From positions 1 to 34,100 of the forward strand of contig NZ_JAGWDK010000043.1 in assembly GCF_018398875.1 (NCBI RefSeq): a stretch of 34,100 bases of DNA, written 5' to 3'. Position numbers and translations under genes: made by a program. Source of the stretch: Bradyrhizobium sp. sGM-13 (GTDB lineage Bacteria > Pseudomonadota > Alphaproteobacteria > Rhizobiales > Xanthobacteraceae). Below are positions 18,186 through 25,257 of this stretch, piece by piece. The notes beneath the pieces are model-generated. The model made no database searches. It saw only the letters and a program-made list of their open reading frames with translations, and was not told the DNA's origin. Numbering within the stretch: position 1 is the first letter of the stretch; each line of letters begins with the position of its first letter.

Positions 18186-19325
18186 TTACATCCGCGACTG
18201 GAGTAAACCGGCAATTCTGGAGAGTCCCTCTCGTAAGTCTGAGCGTGTTGCGGGCGCGATCAAGGAGAGGCGAATGTTACTTTTGATCTCAGTTCCTGGA
18301 ACTGCGAAAACGTTAGGATGACGAAGGGTGACGCCTGCCTCGGCTGCCGCATCGACAAAATTTTCGATTGTCCATACATGCGGCAAATCTAGCCATATAT
18401 GCAAGGAAGAGCCGTTTGTGTGCATACACCCAAATGGCCCAAGAATGTCTTGGGAAATCTCCTGCCGGAAGCCTATTTCAGCCGAGATGCTTCTAGCGAT
18501 CTCGTCCGCGGCACCCGTTTCAATCAAATTCGTAATGAGTGCCGCCGATAGTCCAGGGACAAACCATGCCGAGACACTTGGAATGGAGGCTAAAAGTTGC
18601 GCAAGCGTTTCTGCATTTGGAGCAACGAGATATGCGGCTCTAAGGCCGAGACCAATACATTTCGACACTGTCATCATATACCAGGTGAGCTCAGGAGCTA
18701 TCGTCGCAATAGGAGCTGGCGCATACTTAGTGATAAACCCATGGACGTCGTCCTCAACGATAGCCACGCCATACCTGCGCGCCACCTCGGCGATGCTTTG
18801 GCGGCGTTCGGCGGACATGATGGACGTCGTCGGATTGTGACCCGTTGGGTTGGTGTAAACAGCGGCAACCTTGTGTGACCTGCAGATCTCCTCCAGCGCA
18901 TCTGCCCGCATGCCGTCGCCATCTATATCGACCGGCAACACCGACACGCCTGCCAGCATCGCAAGCTGCCCGATCGCGGCATATGTTAGCTTCTCCGCCG
19001 CGATTACGGACCCCTTAGGCACTAGGCGAGAGAACAAAATCATTAGAATGTTTTGAGTGCCGCCCGTCAGAAGCAGGCGTGACGAGTCAGGCGCAGTACC
19101 GAGCCGCCTGCCGAGCCATTGAGCTGCAACTGCTTTGTCGTGTGTGGTTCCATGAAAGCGATGTCGCTGAACTATGTCTGACAATTCCGGAAGAGTCGCG
19201 ATTTTTCCAAGTCCCTCGATAATGTACTCACGAAAACCGGGCACTTCCGGAGCCATTGTCCTCGTCATATCGATTGGCGATTTTGTTTCGGCGAGCGGCC
19301 TTGTATTGCTTGATACCGTCGGCAT
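18186..19325 (-). CDS. PLP-dependent aminotransferase class I/II, MocR-like without the HTH domain
   Basis: A 379-residue fold-type I PLP enzyme without a DNA-binding domain. Key parts are LLLTGGTQNILMILF, YTNPTGHNPTTSIM, VAIVEDDVHGF (residues 188-196), the PLP lysine in MMTVSKCIGLGLRAAYLV (Lys222) and the C-terminal substrate-Arg region KSNIRLSLIAP. ATG 19325 follows an AAGGG box. It is paralogous to the enzyme at 4480-5571; motif order and spacing match along the whole length. Within the pepM block it is the best candidate for turning phosphonopyruvate into phosphonoalanine, a known way to pull the unfavourable PEP mutase equilibrium forward (PnaA does this in phosphonoalamide pathways). 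That assignment is inference. A role in amination of another intermediate is the alternative. Confidence 0.85.
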   Translation of the reverse strand: MPTVSSNTRPLAETKSPIDMTRTMAPEVPGFREYIIEGLGKIATLPELSDIVQRHRFHGTTHDKAVAAQWLGRRLGTAPDSSRLLLTGGTQNILMILFSRLVPKGSVIAAEKLTYAAIGQLAMLAGVSVLPVDIDGDGMRADALEEICRSHKVAAVYTNPTGHNPTTSIMSAERRQSIAEVARRYGVAIVEDDVHGFITKYAPAPIATIAPELTWYMMTVSKCIGLGLRAAYLVAPNAETLAQLLASIPSVSAWFVPGLSAALITNLIETGAADEIARSISAEIGFRQEISQDILGPFGCMHTNGSSLHIWLDLPHVWTIENFVDAAAEAGVTLRHPNVFAVPGTEIKSNIRLSLIAPATRSDLREGLSRIAGLLQSRM

Positions 19326-19459
19326 ATTGTATCCCTTTCAGGTGCGTTTGCTGGCCTTCAGACAACGCACCATTTTCGAAGTAAAGTCCGCCGCATTTGG
19401 CCGACGTCGTGTGCGGCTTGAGTATTGAAGACGACCAAGAACACACAGCGACGCAGTTA

Positions 19460-19924
19460 TTAGCGCTGGACATCTCGACCTGAATTCCTCATGCAGATGA
19501 TTTTGTGGAGACCAGTTGGCGGAATGTCGAACTCCGGCCCAAAGCATTCAAAGCCAGATTTTAGATAAGTCGTGAGAGCCGTACATCGCGCATAGGCCCA
19601 CAAGAGCTCGCATTCAGTCCCACTGAGGTGCAACCTTAGTGCTTGCAATAATGCGGTGCCAATCCCCCGACACCTATACTGCGGACATACTGCAAAACCT
19701 CGCAAACGCCAACCGATGACAGCGTTATCGGCCGAAAACGCTTCCGGACCGCTCGAGACAACGCCTACAATTTCATCTGCGATCACAGCGCCGAAGTGAA
19801 CTGTGCGGGGATGGTTGTCGACTTCGGTTATAGTGGCCTCTGGCCCCTGGTTCGGACGCAACACTTCATGGCGCACTTTCACTACGTCCCTCAGTGTAAC
19901 CCGCTCAATCATCGTCGCACCCAT
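19460..19924 (-). CDS. GNAT-family N-acetyltransferase
   Basis: A 154-residue acetyl-CoA-dependent acyltransferase. The CoA-binding motif A is clear (GFAVCPQYRCRGIGTALLQAL), preceded by the strand VIADEIVGVVSSGPE and followed by a C-terminal LWAYARCTALTTYLKSGFECFG, which matches motif B (alpha4/beta6). ATG 19924 has a strong AGGAGGGG box five bases upstream. The gene lies 134 bases upstream of the aminotransferase on the same strand. GNAT enzymes in phosphonate gene clusters often N-acetylate an aminophosphonate, either as a tailoring step or to protect the producer. The acceptor here is not known. Confidence 0.85.
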   Translation of the reverse strand: MGATMIERVTLRDVVKVRHEVLRPNQGPEATITEVDNHPRTVHFGAVIADEIVGVVSSGPEAFSADNAVIGWRLRGFAVCPQYRCRGIGTALLQALRLHLSGTECELLWAYARCTALTTYLKSGFECFGPEFDIPPTGLHKIICMRNSGRDVQR

Positions 19925-20078
19925 GGCGGCCCCTCCTGATGTTGGTACGCGGTATACACCTCAGCTCGAAAACCCGAGTATTGGGGCTTTCATTGCTCCT
20001 GCATCGTACCGAAGCTAGACGGCGCATCGGTCAGTGCGACACAACAATGATCAAAGCAGAATCTACACATGATGGAAA
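19925..20078. other. Gap between GNAT gene and permease remnant
   Basis: About 150 bases with no gene or convincing promoter. Together with the permease remnant that follows, it breaks the otherwise close gene spacing of the block, so an internal promoter may exist here. Confidence 0.3.
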
Positions 20079-20270
20079 TTATCCCCCGCCCAACTTGACT
20101 GCTGTAGCCACCGTTTGCCACTCAGAATAGAGAGCGTAAACGGATGCCGCGATGATCACGCCGACGCCAGTTAATGTTGGGCACTGAGGGGGTCTGTCGA
20201 ATACTAGAAAGTTTATCAAGACCGCGAATCCACGCTGAAGATGGTCTGACGATGTGGCTCTGACCGGCAT
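20079..20270 (-). pseudogene. EamA/DMT-family permease, C-terminal remnant
   Basis: The minus-strand frame contains SDHLQRGFAVLINFLVFDRPPQ and GVGVIIAASVYALYSEWQ. This is the end of a drug/metabolite transporter of the EamA family, where the last helix pair reads roughly GYLVFGExPxxxTLxGAxIIxxxGxYxLxRE. The other eight or so helices are missing. It lies between the methyltransferase and GNAT genes on the same strand, so the block once carried an exporter, and the product, if still made, must leave the cell by another route or stay inside. Confidence is moderate because only about 45 residues match. Confidence 0.55.
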
Positions 20271-20311
20271 TCTCGGCTGACCACCGTCGGGACACGTTCG
20301 TCACCCAGAAA

Positions 20312-21091
20312 TCAGGCGGCCTGAAAAGTCCACGCCCGGGTAAGCCAAGTTGTCTCGATAGAGTCTTGCTTTGGGATCATACGGGCTATTTCACTGACGA
20401 CGTGTTGCCACATTTCGGCTGAGACTTGGCTCGGAATGTCGTGGCCTGCGTTCCAGCTTGCGAGGAGTCGTTCGGACGAAAACACCTGTTTGTGACTAGC
20501 TTCCATGTACATGTATTCGTTGAATTGACCGTTGGTGTCCACGTTTTCCATAAGCGCGGCAACTGAGCTTCCTGTCCGCTTCAGATTTCCGGCCATGCGC
20601 TTGACCTTCTCTTCGATAGAACGCTGTAGGGCGTCTCTCTTGAAGTGTCGGACGTTCCAAATGATGGTTAGGAATCCGCCCGGTACGAGAATTCGGCTTG
20701 TCTCTTTGAACATTGCTGCAGGTTGAACGAACTGATACGCGTTTCCGAGTAGTACCCAGTTGGCTGACCTGGGCGGCAAATTGGCCTCTTCGGCCGTTCC
20801 TTCGATCCATTCGAATCGTGTGTCATCAGGAGCCAATGAACGCGCAACCGCTCGCATTTCCTTGTTTGGCTCGACGGCAAATCCGTGGATATCCTTGTCA
20901 ATGAAAGATCTTAGTAAATTCCCAGTCCCCGCGCCGAGCTCAACAATCCGTACGGCGTCGAACTGAGCGCGTACCGTTCTTAGAAGAGATGAAAGCACAA
21001 CGTGCGAATAGGGCGGGTTCTGACCATAAGCAGCTGCGTTGAGGGAGAAATCTCCCCAACAAACTGCTGACTGAATCGCAACTTCGTTCAT
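20312..21091 (-). CDS. Class I SAM-dependent methyltransferase
   Basis: A 259-residue Rossmann-fold methyltransferase. Motif I is RIVELGAGTGNLLRSF (residues 48-63), followed by GFAVEPNKEMRAVARS, WIEGTAEEANLPPRSANWVL (motif II) and TSRILVPGGFLTIIWNVRHF (motif III). ATG 21091 has a GGAGGAGGA box six bases upstream. The gene starts 28 bases after the CDP-alcohol phosphatidyltransferase stop codon, so it is probably in the same transcript. It may N-methylate the amino group of an aminophosphonate or of a lipid headgroup, by analogy with PmtA-type headgroup methylation, or methylate an oxygen. It belongs to the general type 11/25 methyltransferases and not recognisably to PmtA, so the acceptor remains open. 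Confidence 0.85.
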   Translation of the reverse strand: MNEVAIQSAVCWGDFSLNAAAYGQNPPYSHVVLSSLLRTVRAQFDAVRIVELGAGTGNLLRSFIDKDIHGFAVEPNKEMRAVARSLAPDDTRFEWIEGTAEEANLPPRSANWVLLGNAYQFVQPAAMFKETSRILVPGGFLTIIWNVRHFKRDALQRSIEEKVKRMAGNLKRTGSSVAALMENVDTNGQFNEYMYMEASHKQVFSSERLLASWNAGHDIPSQVSAEMWQHVVSEIARMIPKQDSIETTWLTRAWTFQAA

Positions 21092-21119
21092 AGCAAGTCC
21101 TCCTCCGTAGGATACGGTC

Positions 21120-21731
21120 TCAGTTGAAAGGCACGGCCTGGCTAACCAGAATGGCGGATGAAACTGCGCTGAACGCGGTGATGACCAAATACATCGCGCG
21201 CCCAGGGGCTGGCACCTTTATTGAGCTCACGTGCAGCCAGGTGAGCAAGAAGAACGAAATCATGATCGCCGGATTGAAGACCTCCGCAGGAAACCACCGC
21301 CTTGTCATAAAAAATATAGCGAGAAGCGGCACGTCGTAGGAAAGTGGCACGCCGGTAAAGTATCCGCCGGTTAGGCCGGAGCGACTAAAGTAGCTAAGCC
21401 GCAATGCACCAGCGCAAATCATGAAGATACCGAGCGAAGTGGCTACCAGCCCTCCTTCTCCGAGCGCCATGATCACGACAGCTGGAAGCACCGCCCCATA
21501 GATCACGTCGCCGAGGCCATCGAGACTTTTCCCGATTTCAGCCACGTCTGAACCCCGGTTCGGAGTTCTCTTCGCAACGATCCCGTCTAGCTGGTCTGCC
21601 AACATCGACCACAGGCCAATCGCTACAGCCAGTTCTAGTCGCCCAGCAAGCACCGCATGCAGCGCCAGTCCCGAAAACAGAATTCCGAGGCTTGTGATGG
21701 CGTTGGCTGGGTCGAGCAGATATCGAAGCAT
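21120..21731 (-). CDS. CDP-alcohol phosphatidyltransferase family membrane enzyme
   Basis: A 203-residue integral membrane protein with about six hydrophobic segments. It carries the CDP-alcohol phosphotransferase signature, normally DxxDGxxAR...GxxxDxxxD: here DQLDGIVAKR (Asp46, Asp49, Gly50; Lys54 where Arg is usual) and EIGKSLDGLGD (Gly67, Asp71, Asp75), with a slightly long linker between. These enzymes swap CMP for an alcohol, as in phosphatidylserine, phosphatidylcholine or cardiolipin-type synthesis. ATG 21731 has a GAGG box. It follows the nucleotidyltransferase by 34 bases. The pair resembles nucleotidyl activation plus transfer as described for many pepM clusters (PntC-type), pointing to a CMP-phosphonate being moved onto a lipid or sugar alcohol at the inner membrane. 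Ordinary phospholipid synthesis is the alternative. Confidence 0.87.
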   Translation of the reverse strand: MLRYLLDPANAITSLGILFSGLALHAVLAGRLELAVAIGLWSMLADQLDGIVAKRTPNRGSDVAEIGKSLDGLGDVIYGAVLPAVVIMALGEGGLVATSLGIFMICAGALRLSYFSRSGLTGGYFTGVPLSYDVPLLAIFFMTRRWFPAEVFNPAIMISFFLLTWLHVSSIKVPAPGRAMYLVITAFSAVSSAILVSQAVPFN

Positions 21732-21765
21732 CCGATCCTCGTGGCTATTCCGCTGCTGCGATGAC

Positions 21766-22542
21766 CTACGTCAGTACTTGCCGGTTCGCGAAGATGCGCT
21801 CTGCGATGCGCAGATCTTCGGTGCTATCGATTTCATACCATCTGAGACCATCGCATCGCATCGCTGCGAGCTGTAGGCCACGTCTTTCGATCAGATAGGC
21901 GAGGAGCTCCTCTGTGTAGGCCTGCGCAGCTCCGGACCCGATGATATCGTCCAGCGCTGGAACGATCGTTGCTCTGAGCGTCGCTCCCGAGAATCGTAGC
22001 AGATTCAATGTCTTGAATAGTCTTGGACCATCCGCGACAAGGTTTGCTGCGGTTTGCTTCATGCGGAAACCTGAGATCAAACCGCTATCCGACAACAGAA
22101 CTGCCGACCCTTCCATCGATTCATTGAAGGGAGCTACTGCAGCCACATCGGTCGCCCCTCCGATCATCAGGTAGCGCAACACATCCCCCTCGAAAAAAAC
22201 ATCGCCCTCGAGAAGAAAGCAGTCTCCGGAAAGAAGCGCGTCGCGCGCCAGCCACAGGGAATAGGCGCTGCCGGTACGGTCGAAGACGGTCGACTCGACA
22301 TACTTGATTTCGAGCTCGCCAAAGCGGCTCCCGCAGGCATATTGAATCGCGTCCTTCCGGTAACCGACGACGATCGTCACCTCTTCCACTCCGACGGCTT
22401 GCAGATTGCGCAGAGCGTTGTGAAGGATCGGAGTGCCGTTGACTTTGACCAGTGGCTTCGGGCGCAGGTTGGTTAGCGGACGCAGGCGGGAGCCCAAGCC
22501 GGCCGCGAGAATGACGGCTTTCTTGGGAGCATTGATGGTCAT
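21766..22542 (-). CDS. Nucleotidyltransferase, cytidylyltransferase-like (PntC/LicC-type candidate)
   Basis: A 258-residue NTP-transferase-fold enzyme. The nucleotide loop is AVILAAGLGSRLRPLT, followed by RPKPLVKVNGTPILHNAL with the catalytic Lys29. FDRTGSAYSLWLARDAL and FLLEGDVFF (metal-binding Asp) resemble phosphocholine and phosphonate cytidylyltransferases more than sugar-phosphate enzymes. I use ATG 22542, which has an AAGGGA box; an upstream in-frame ATG at 22557 overlaps that box. In pepM clusters the related PntC makes CMP-2-aminoethylphosphonate. Here the donor phosphonate would be phosphonoalanine or a derivative, since no decarboxylase is seen. The downstream CDP-alcohol phosphatidyltransferase gene fits as the next step. 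CTP preference is inferred, not visible. Confidence 0.85.
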   Translation of the reverse strand: MTINAPKKAVILAAGLGSRLRPLTNLRPKPLVKVNGTPILHNALRNLQAVGVEEVTIVVGYRKDAIQYACGSRFGELEIKYVESTVFDRTGSAYSLWLARDALLSGDCFLLEGDVFFEGDVLRYLMIGGATDVAAVAPFNESMEGSAVLLSDSGLISGFRMKQTAANLVADGPRLFKTLNLLRFSGATLRATIVPALDDIIGSGAAQAYTEELLAYLIERRGLQLAAMRCDGLRWYEIDSTEDLRIAERIFANRQVLT

Positions 22543-22557
22543 TTCATTCCCTTCCAT

Positions 22558-22959
22558 CGTCGCGGGATTTCCCGCCCCGTCATCCCCCGGACGGTGAGGG
22601 GGTCGATCGCCTCAGGCCGTCGCTTATGCTCGCTACGGTGGCGTGAAGGCTTCCGGTGTCCTTTTAAATGCGACCCACGGTGCAAGGGCACAGATCATGG
22701 TCCTCGTCGGTCGTTCTCCGAAAGAGAAATGAGTTCGTGGCTGTTCTTCGGTGTCTGGTCATCGGGATAGGTGAACAGAGCGAGCCAAGAGACGGCAGGA
22801 CTGGATAGTTCGGCCGCGTAAAGTCTGTTATGCCCTTTGACGACATTTCCAATAGCAGTGAGGCAAAAATGCCTCGTTCGAGATTGCAGTGGAGCGTGAC
22901 GATAGGGCAGGCGGTCGCATCGCAGCAGTCCTTCGAGAATGAGTAGTGTGGATGACAAG
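22558..22959. other. Gap between pepM and the nucleotidyltransferase; possible small gene
   Basis: A 400-base gap inside an otherwise compact block. On the minus strand a frame from 23003 (GTG) to 22695 is open. It overlaps the end of pepM by 44 bases and reads protein-like towards its end (VVKGHNRLYAAELSSPAVSW, LFTYPDDQTPKNSHELI). I do not recognise it, and its start is unsure because no ribosome-binding site stands out. It could be a small gene, or the tail of a lost one such as a decarboxylase subunit, but there is no motif evidence. The last 130 bases before the nucleotidyltransferase hold nothing recognisable. Confidence 0.35.
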
Positions 22960-23898
22960 CTATTGCCGTGGGTCAGGGGGATGGAGATATCGCGCTTCCG
23001 CACGGGCGAGTTCGTCGTACCTCAACAAATCGAAGACCTCATCGAGTGTTGCGATATCTGGCTCAATGCCGGCAATGCCTTCCTCAGCGATAATGCGGCC
23101 GCAGACGTGCCGCATTGCCGCTATTGCAGCTCGCATGGAGTGGTTGGCCCAGATCACTGTGGAGATGCTGGCATCCCGATATTTAGAGACCGGTGTTCGA
23201 TAGTATTTCGTTGGAACGATTATGACAGGAAGGCAGTTCTGCCAGGCACTCGCGAACGAGAGGACCTCGTCCGCGGTGCTCTTGCGCGAGTGAATGAGGA
23301 TCGCGTCGGCGCCCGCGGCGGCGTAAGCGCTAGCGCGTAAAATTGCCTCGTCCATTCCATGGCCGGCGATCAGCGCTTCGATCCGTGCCACGAGGACCAA
23401 GTCGTCCGCGACTGTATCTTTCACTGCCCGCAGACGGCCGGAGAATTCATCGATATCGGCTAGGGGATGCCGATCACCAACAAACGAATTCATTTTCGGA
23501 AAGCAGCTGTCCTCCAGCGCAACCCCGGCAGCGCCACGCTGACGGAGTTTGCGCGCCAGAAGGCGCGCATTGTTGAAATTCCCGAAGCCGCCATCGCCGT
23601 CAACGAGCACGGGGAGCGCGGTCGAATCTACTATGCGCTCGACCACATCGACGATTTGGCTCCATGATGCTTCGTTGACATCGCGGTAGCCGAGAGAGCA
23701 GGCAATTGACAGGCCCGACGCCCACAGACCTTTGAAGCCTGCGCGCTTGGCGATCGCGCCAGAGAGCCCATCATGAGCTTCCATGAGGAAGGAGAGCTCG
23801 CGGTTGGAGCAGATCTCAGCGCGGAGCATTTCTGCAAGTGAGGAGTCAGCGCATCGATCAGGGCTGTTGGAAGGAAAAGATTGTGATTGATCTTGCAT
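22960..23898 (-). CDS. pepM: Phosphoenolpyruvate phosphomutase (PEP mutase)
   Basis: A 312-residue enzyme of the isocitrate-lyase/PEP-mutase superfamily that converts PEP to phosphonopyruvate, making the C-P bond that starts nearly all known phosphonate pathways. The sequence follows PEP mutases closely: FLMEAHDGLSGAIA, GLWASGLSIACSLGYRDVNE (Asp73), VLVDGDGGFGNFNNAR (Mg ligands Asp100, Asp102), then the gating loop LEDSCFPKMNSFVG and VIVPTKYYRTPVSKYRD, VIWANHSMRAA. The diagnostic loop, normally EDKxxxKxNS, is EDSCFPKMNS: Lys135, Asn137 and Ser138 are kept, but the first Lys is Ser131. Asn137 favours mutase over phosphonopyruvate hydrolase, which has Thr there. About 20 extra N-terminal residues precede the core. 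ATG 23898 has an AAGGAG box. It is the first gene of the minus-strand block, and no phosphonopyruvate decarboxylase follows it. Confidence 0.93.
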   Translation of the reverse strand: MQDQSQSFPSNSPDRCADSSLAEMLRAEICSNRELSFLMEAHDGLSGAIAKRAGFKGLWASGLSIACSLGYRDVNEASWSQIVDVVERIVDSTALPVLVDGDGGFGNFNNARLLARKLRQRGAAGVALEDSCFPKMNSFVGDRHPLADIDEFSGRLRAVKDTVADDLVLVARIEALIAGHGMDEAILRASAYAAAGADAILIHSRKSTADEVLSFASAWQNCLPVIIVPTKYYRTPVSKYRDASISTVIWANHSMRAAIAAMRHVCGRIIAEEGIAGIEPDIATLDEVFDLLRYDELARAEARYLHPPDPRQ

Positions 23899-24537
23899 GC
23901 CACTCCTTGCAGGTGCGTTCGACCGGCCGGATGTTCAAGGCGTGCTTCGCCCAGTTCTTGATCGGGGTAAGCCGCTCGGGCAATCCCGCAGCCCAACCGA
24001 TAGGTGGCATGCTTCTTTCATCTCGATCAGTTACTAGCGTTGGTAGTTGACTGAGTCGCAGCGTGTTGCAAGTCGCAATAGGATGCCGCGGGTGTCGAGG
24101 CTAAGTCCTAACAATCATAAGATCTTCGATCGTTGGTGGCGGAAATGCAAAGCGCACTCTTTCGATAAATGGGCAAACCTCATCAGCTCGGCACTTCTTG
24201 CTCTGCTCGACGTCGAGCCCGATCCGACATCTCGTCCTGATCCTGGCGATGCGAGGCGTTGTCCAAGGCGAATGGGGGTATGGGTTTTGTCCTCGCGAAC
24301 GCTGCGGCCGCTCACTTGTGTGTTACGCGCCCCGCTCTCACCGCAGATGGGGGGAGAACGTATCCCGTCTTACGCTGCGCTCTTCTCGATCTACATCAAC
24401 TAATGTCGCAACTGCTGCAAAAGGCGATGTCGCATTTCCGACCATGTCGCAATTGCGTCGATCGCCTATCGTGCCCAATCGATCGCAAATTCTCTCAAGC
24501 ATTTGTCTCCACGCCTGATTCTCGTGAGCGCTGCAAC
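23899..24537. other. Intergenic region between pepM and the fixA remnant
   Basis: About 640 bases with no gene. It must contain the pepM promoter, reading left, and the upstream control region of the old fixA gene, reading right. I find no nod box or tts box. Three copies of ATGTCGCA occur at 24403-24410, 24427-24434 and 24444-24451, listed separately. Further single GTCGCA motifs lie near 24054 and 24073. Confidence 0.45.
24403..24451 (+). repeat. Three direct copies of ATGTCGCA upstream of a sigma-54 promoter
   Basis: ATGTCGCA occurs at 24403-24410, 24427-24434 and 24444-24451. The group lies 87-135 bases upstream of the -24 element at 24538, where NifA-type activators usually bind. The second copy starts TGT-N10-ACC, one base from the NifA consensus TGT-N10-ACA; the other two do not fit it. 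They could be an activator array or a chance repeat. Confidence 0.4.
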
Positions 24538-24553
24538 TGGTACGAGCCTTGCT
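24538..24553 (+). promoter_or_regulatory. Sigma-54 (-24/-12) promoter in front of the fixA remnant
   Basis: TGGTACGAGCCTTGCT matches the RpoN consensus TGGCACG-N4-TTGCW, with the exact eight bases between GG and TTGC elements. It is 39 bases upstream of the fixA start at 24592, so transcription should begin near 24564. In rhizobia fixABCX is switched on by NifA with sigma-54, which agrees with this site. The promoter appears preserved although the genes behind it are broken. Confidence 0.75.
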
Positions 24554-24591
24554 GTTCTCATTCCAGGTTCTCGGAACTTGTGGAGTACCGC

Positions 24592-25008
24592 ATGCACGGT
24601 ATCGTCTGCATCAAGCAGGTTTCCAACTTCGCTCAGATCCGCGTGCGCCCGGTGGCCAACAACTCCATGCGCCCACCGGGAGGCCGAGCATTATCACATC
24701 TACGATCTGTTCTCGCTGCGAGCAGTGCCGGAGCTAAGCGACGAGTGCGGCGGCGAGGTAACCGTGCTCATCGATGGCCGCCGAGCCCTACAGAAGGCAC
24801 TGACCTTCGGCGCCGACCACATCGTGCGGTCATGATCGCGTATTCGCCAGGACGGCACACTGGCGAGCAGCTATGCGTTGGCGACCGCATCCGCAACAGG
24901 GAGCGAGTATGGCCCGGCTGATTTCATCTTCACTGGCAAGCAGACGATCGACGGCGACACCGCTAAGGTCGACCCCGGCATTGCCAAGCGGCCCGCCCTG
25001 CTGTAGCG
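24592..25008 (+). pseudogene. fixA: Electron-transfer flavoprotein beta subunit FixA, frameshifted and truncated
   Basis: Starting at ATG 24592, with a GGAG box, the product reads MHGIVCIKQVSNFAQIRVRP and VANNSMR, the usual FixA start (VVCIKQVPDSAQIRVHPVTN). The frame then changes and continues as HIYDLFSLRA, DECGGEVTVL and LQKALTFGADH, and after a further break as YGPADFIFTGKQTIDGDTAK, VDPGIAKRPALL. This covers roughly the first 135 of about 280 residues with at least two indels; the rest is deleted. FixA with FixB forms the electron-bifurcating flavoprotein supplying electrons to nitrogenase. The copy is dead, so a working fixABCX must lie elsewhere if the strain fixes nitrogen. Confidence 0.85.
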
Positions 25009-25215
25009 GTCACACCGGCAAGATCATGCGGCCAAAGCTCTTTATCGCGGCCGGCCTTTCCGGCGGGATCATGCATCGGGTCGGCTTCAAGGGCGCCGCC
25101 CTGATCGTCGCCATTAGCATCGAGAAGAACGCGCCGACCTTCGAATTCGCCCATATTGGTAGTGACGCGAACCGGCTGCTGCCAGCGCCGACGGCCGCCT
25201 TCGTGCGCGTCTGCG
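25009..25215 (+). pseudogene. fixB: Electron-transfer flavoprotein alpha subunit FixB, C-terminal remnant
   Basis: Directly after the fixA break the sequence reads GHTGKIMRPKLFIAAGLSGG, IMHRVGFKGAALIVAI and NAPTFEFAHIG, then DANRLLPAPTAAF. This is the C-terminal FAD-binding part of FixB (usual GQTGKIVxPKLYIAxGISGAxQHxxG, and NTDPxAPIFxFAxxG). The junction is in phase with the last fixA piece, so one deletion of roughly 1.2-1.4 kb joined the middle of fixA to the end of fixB. Confidence 0.8.
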
Positions 25216-25257
25216 GCCGCATTCGTGCGTCCAGATCGCGAGCTAGAGGAGGCTGTC

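Noticed and set aside
22960..23898. Methylisocitrate lyase, oxaloacetate decarboxylase or phosphonopyruvate hydrolase instead of PEP mutase
   Set aside because: The gating loop with KxNS, the GNFNNAR strand and the VPTKYYxTP and VIWANH segments follow PEP mutases, and Asn137 is present where the hydrolase has Thr. The neighbouring nucleotidyltransferase and CDP-alcohol enzyme also fit phosphonate synthesis.
24403..24451. CRISPR-like array
   Set aside because: Only three copies of an 8-base motif with unequal spacing of 16 and 9 bases; far too short for CRISPR repeats, and no cas genes are present.
23899..24537. A nod box or tts box controlling pepM
   Set aside because: I looked for the long nod-box pattern with ATCGATT-type core and the GTCAG-type tts pattern and found neither; nor is there a correctly spaced -24/-12 element on the minus strand (the best TGG to TTGC spacing is one base too long).
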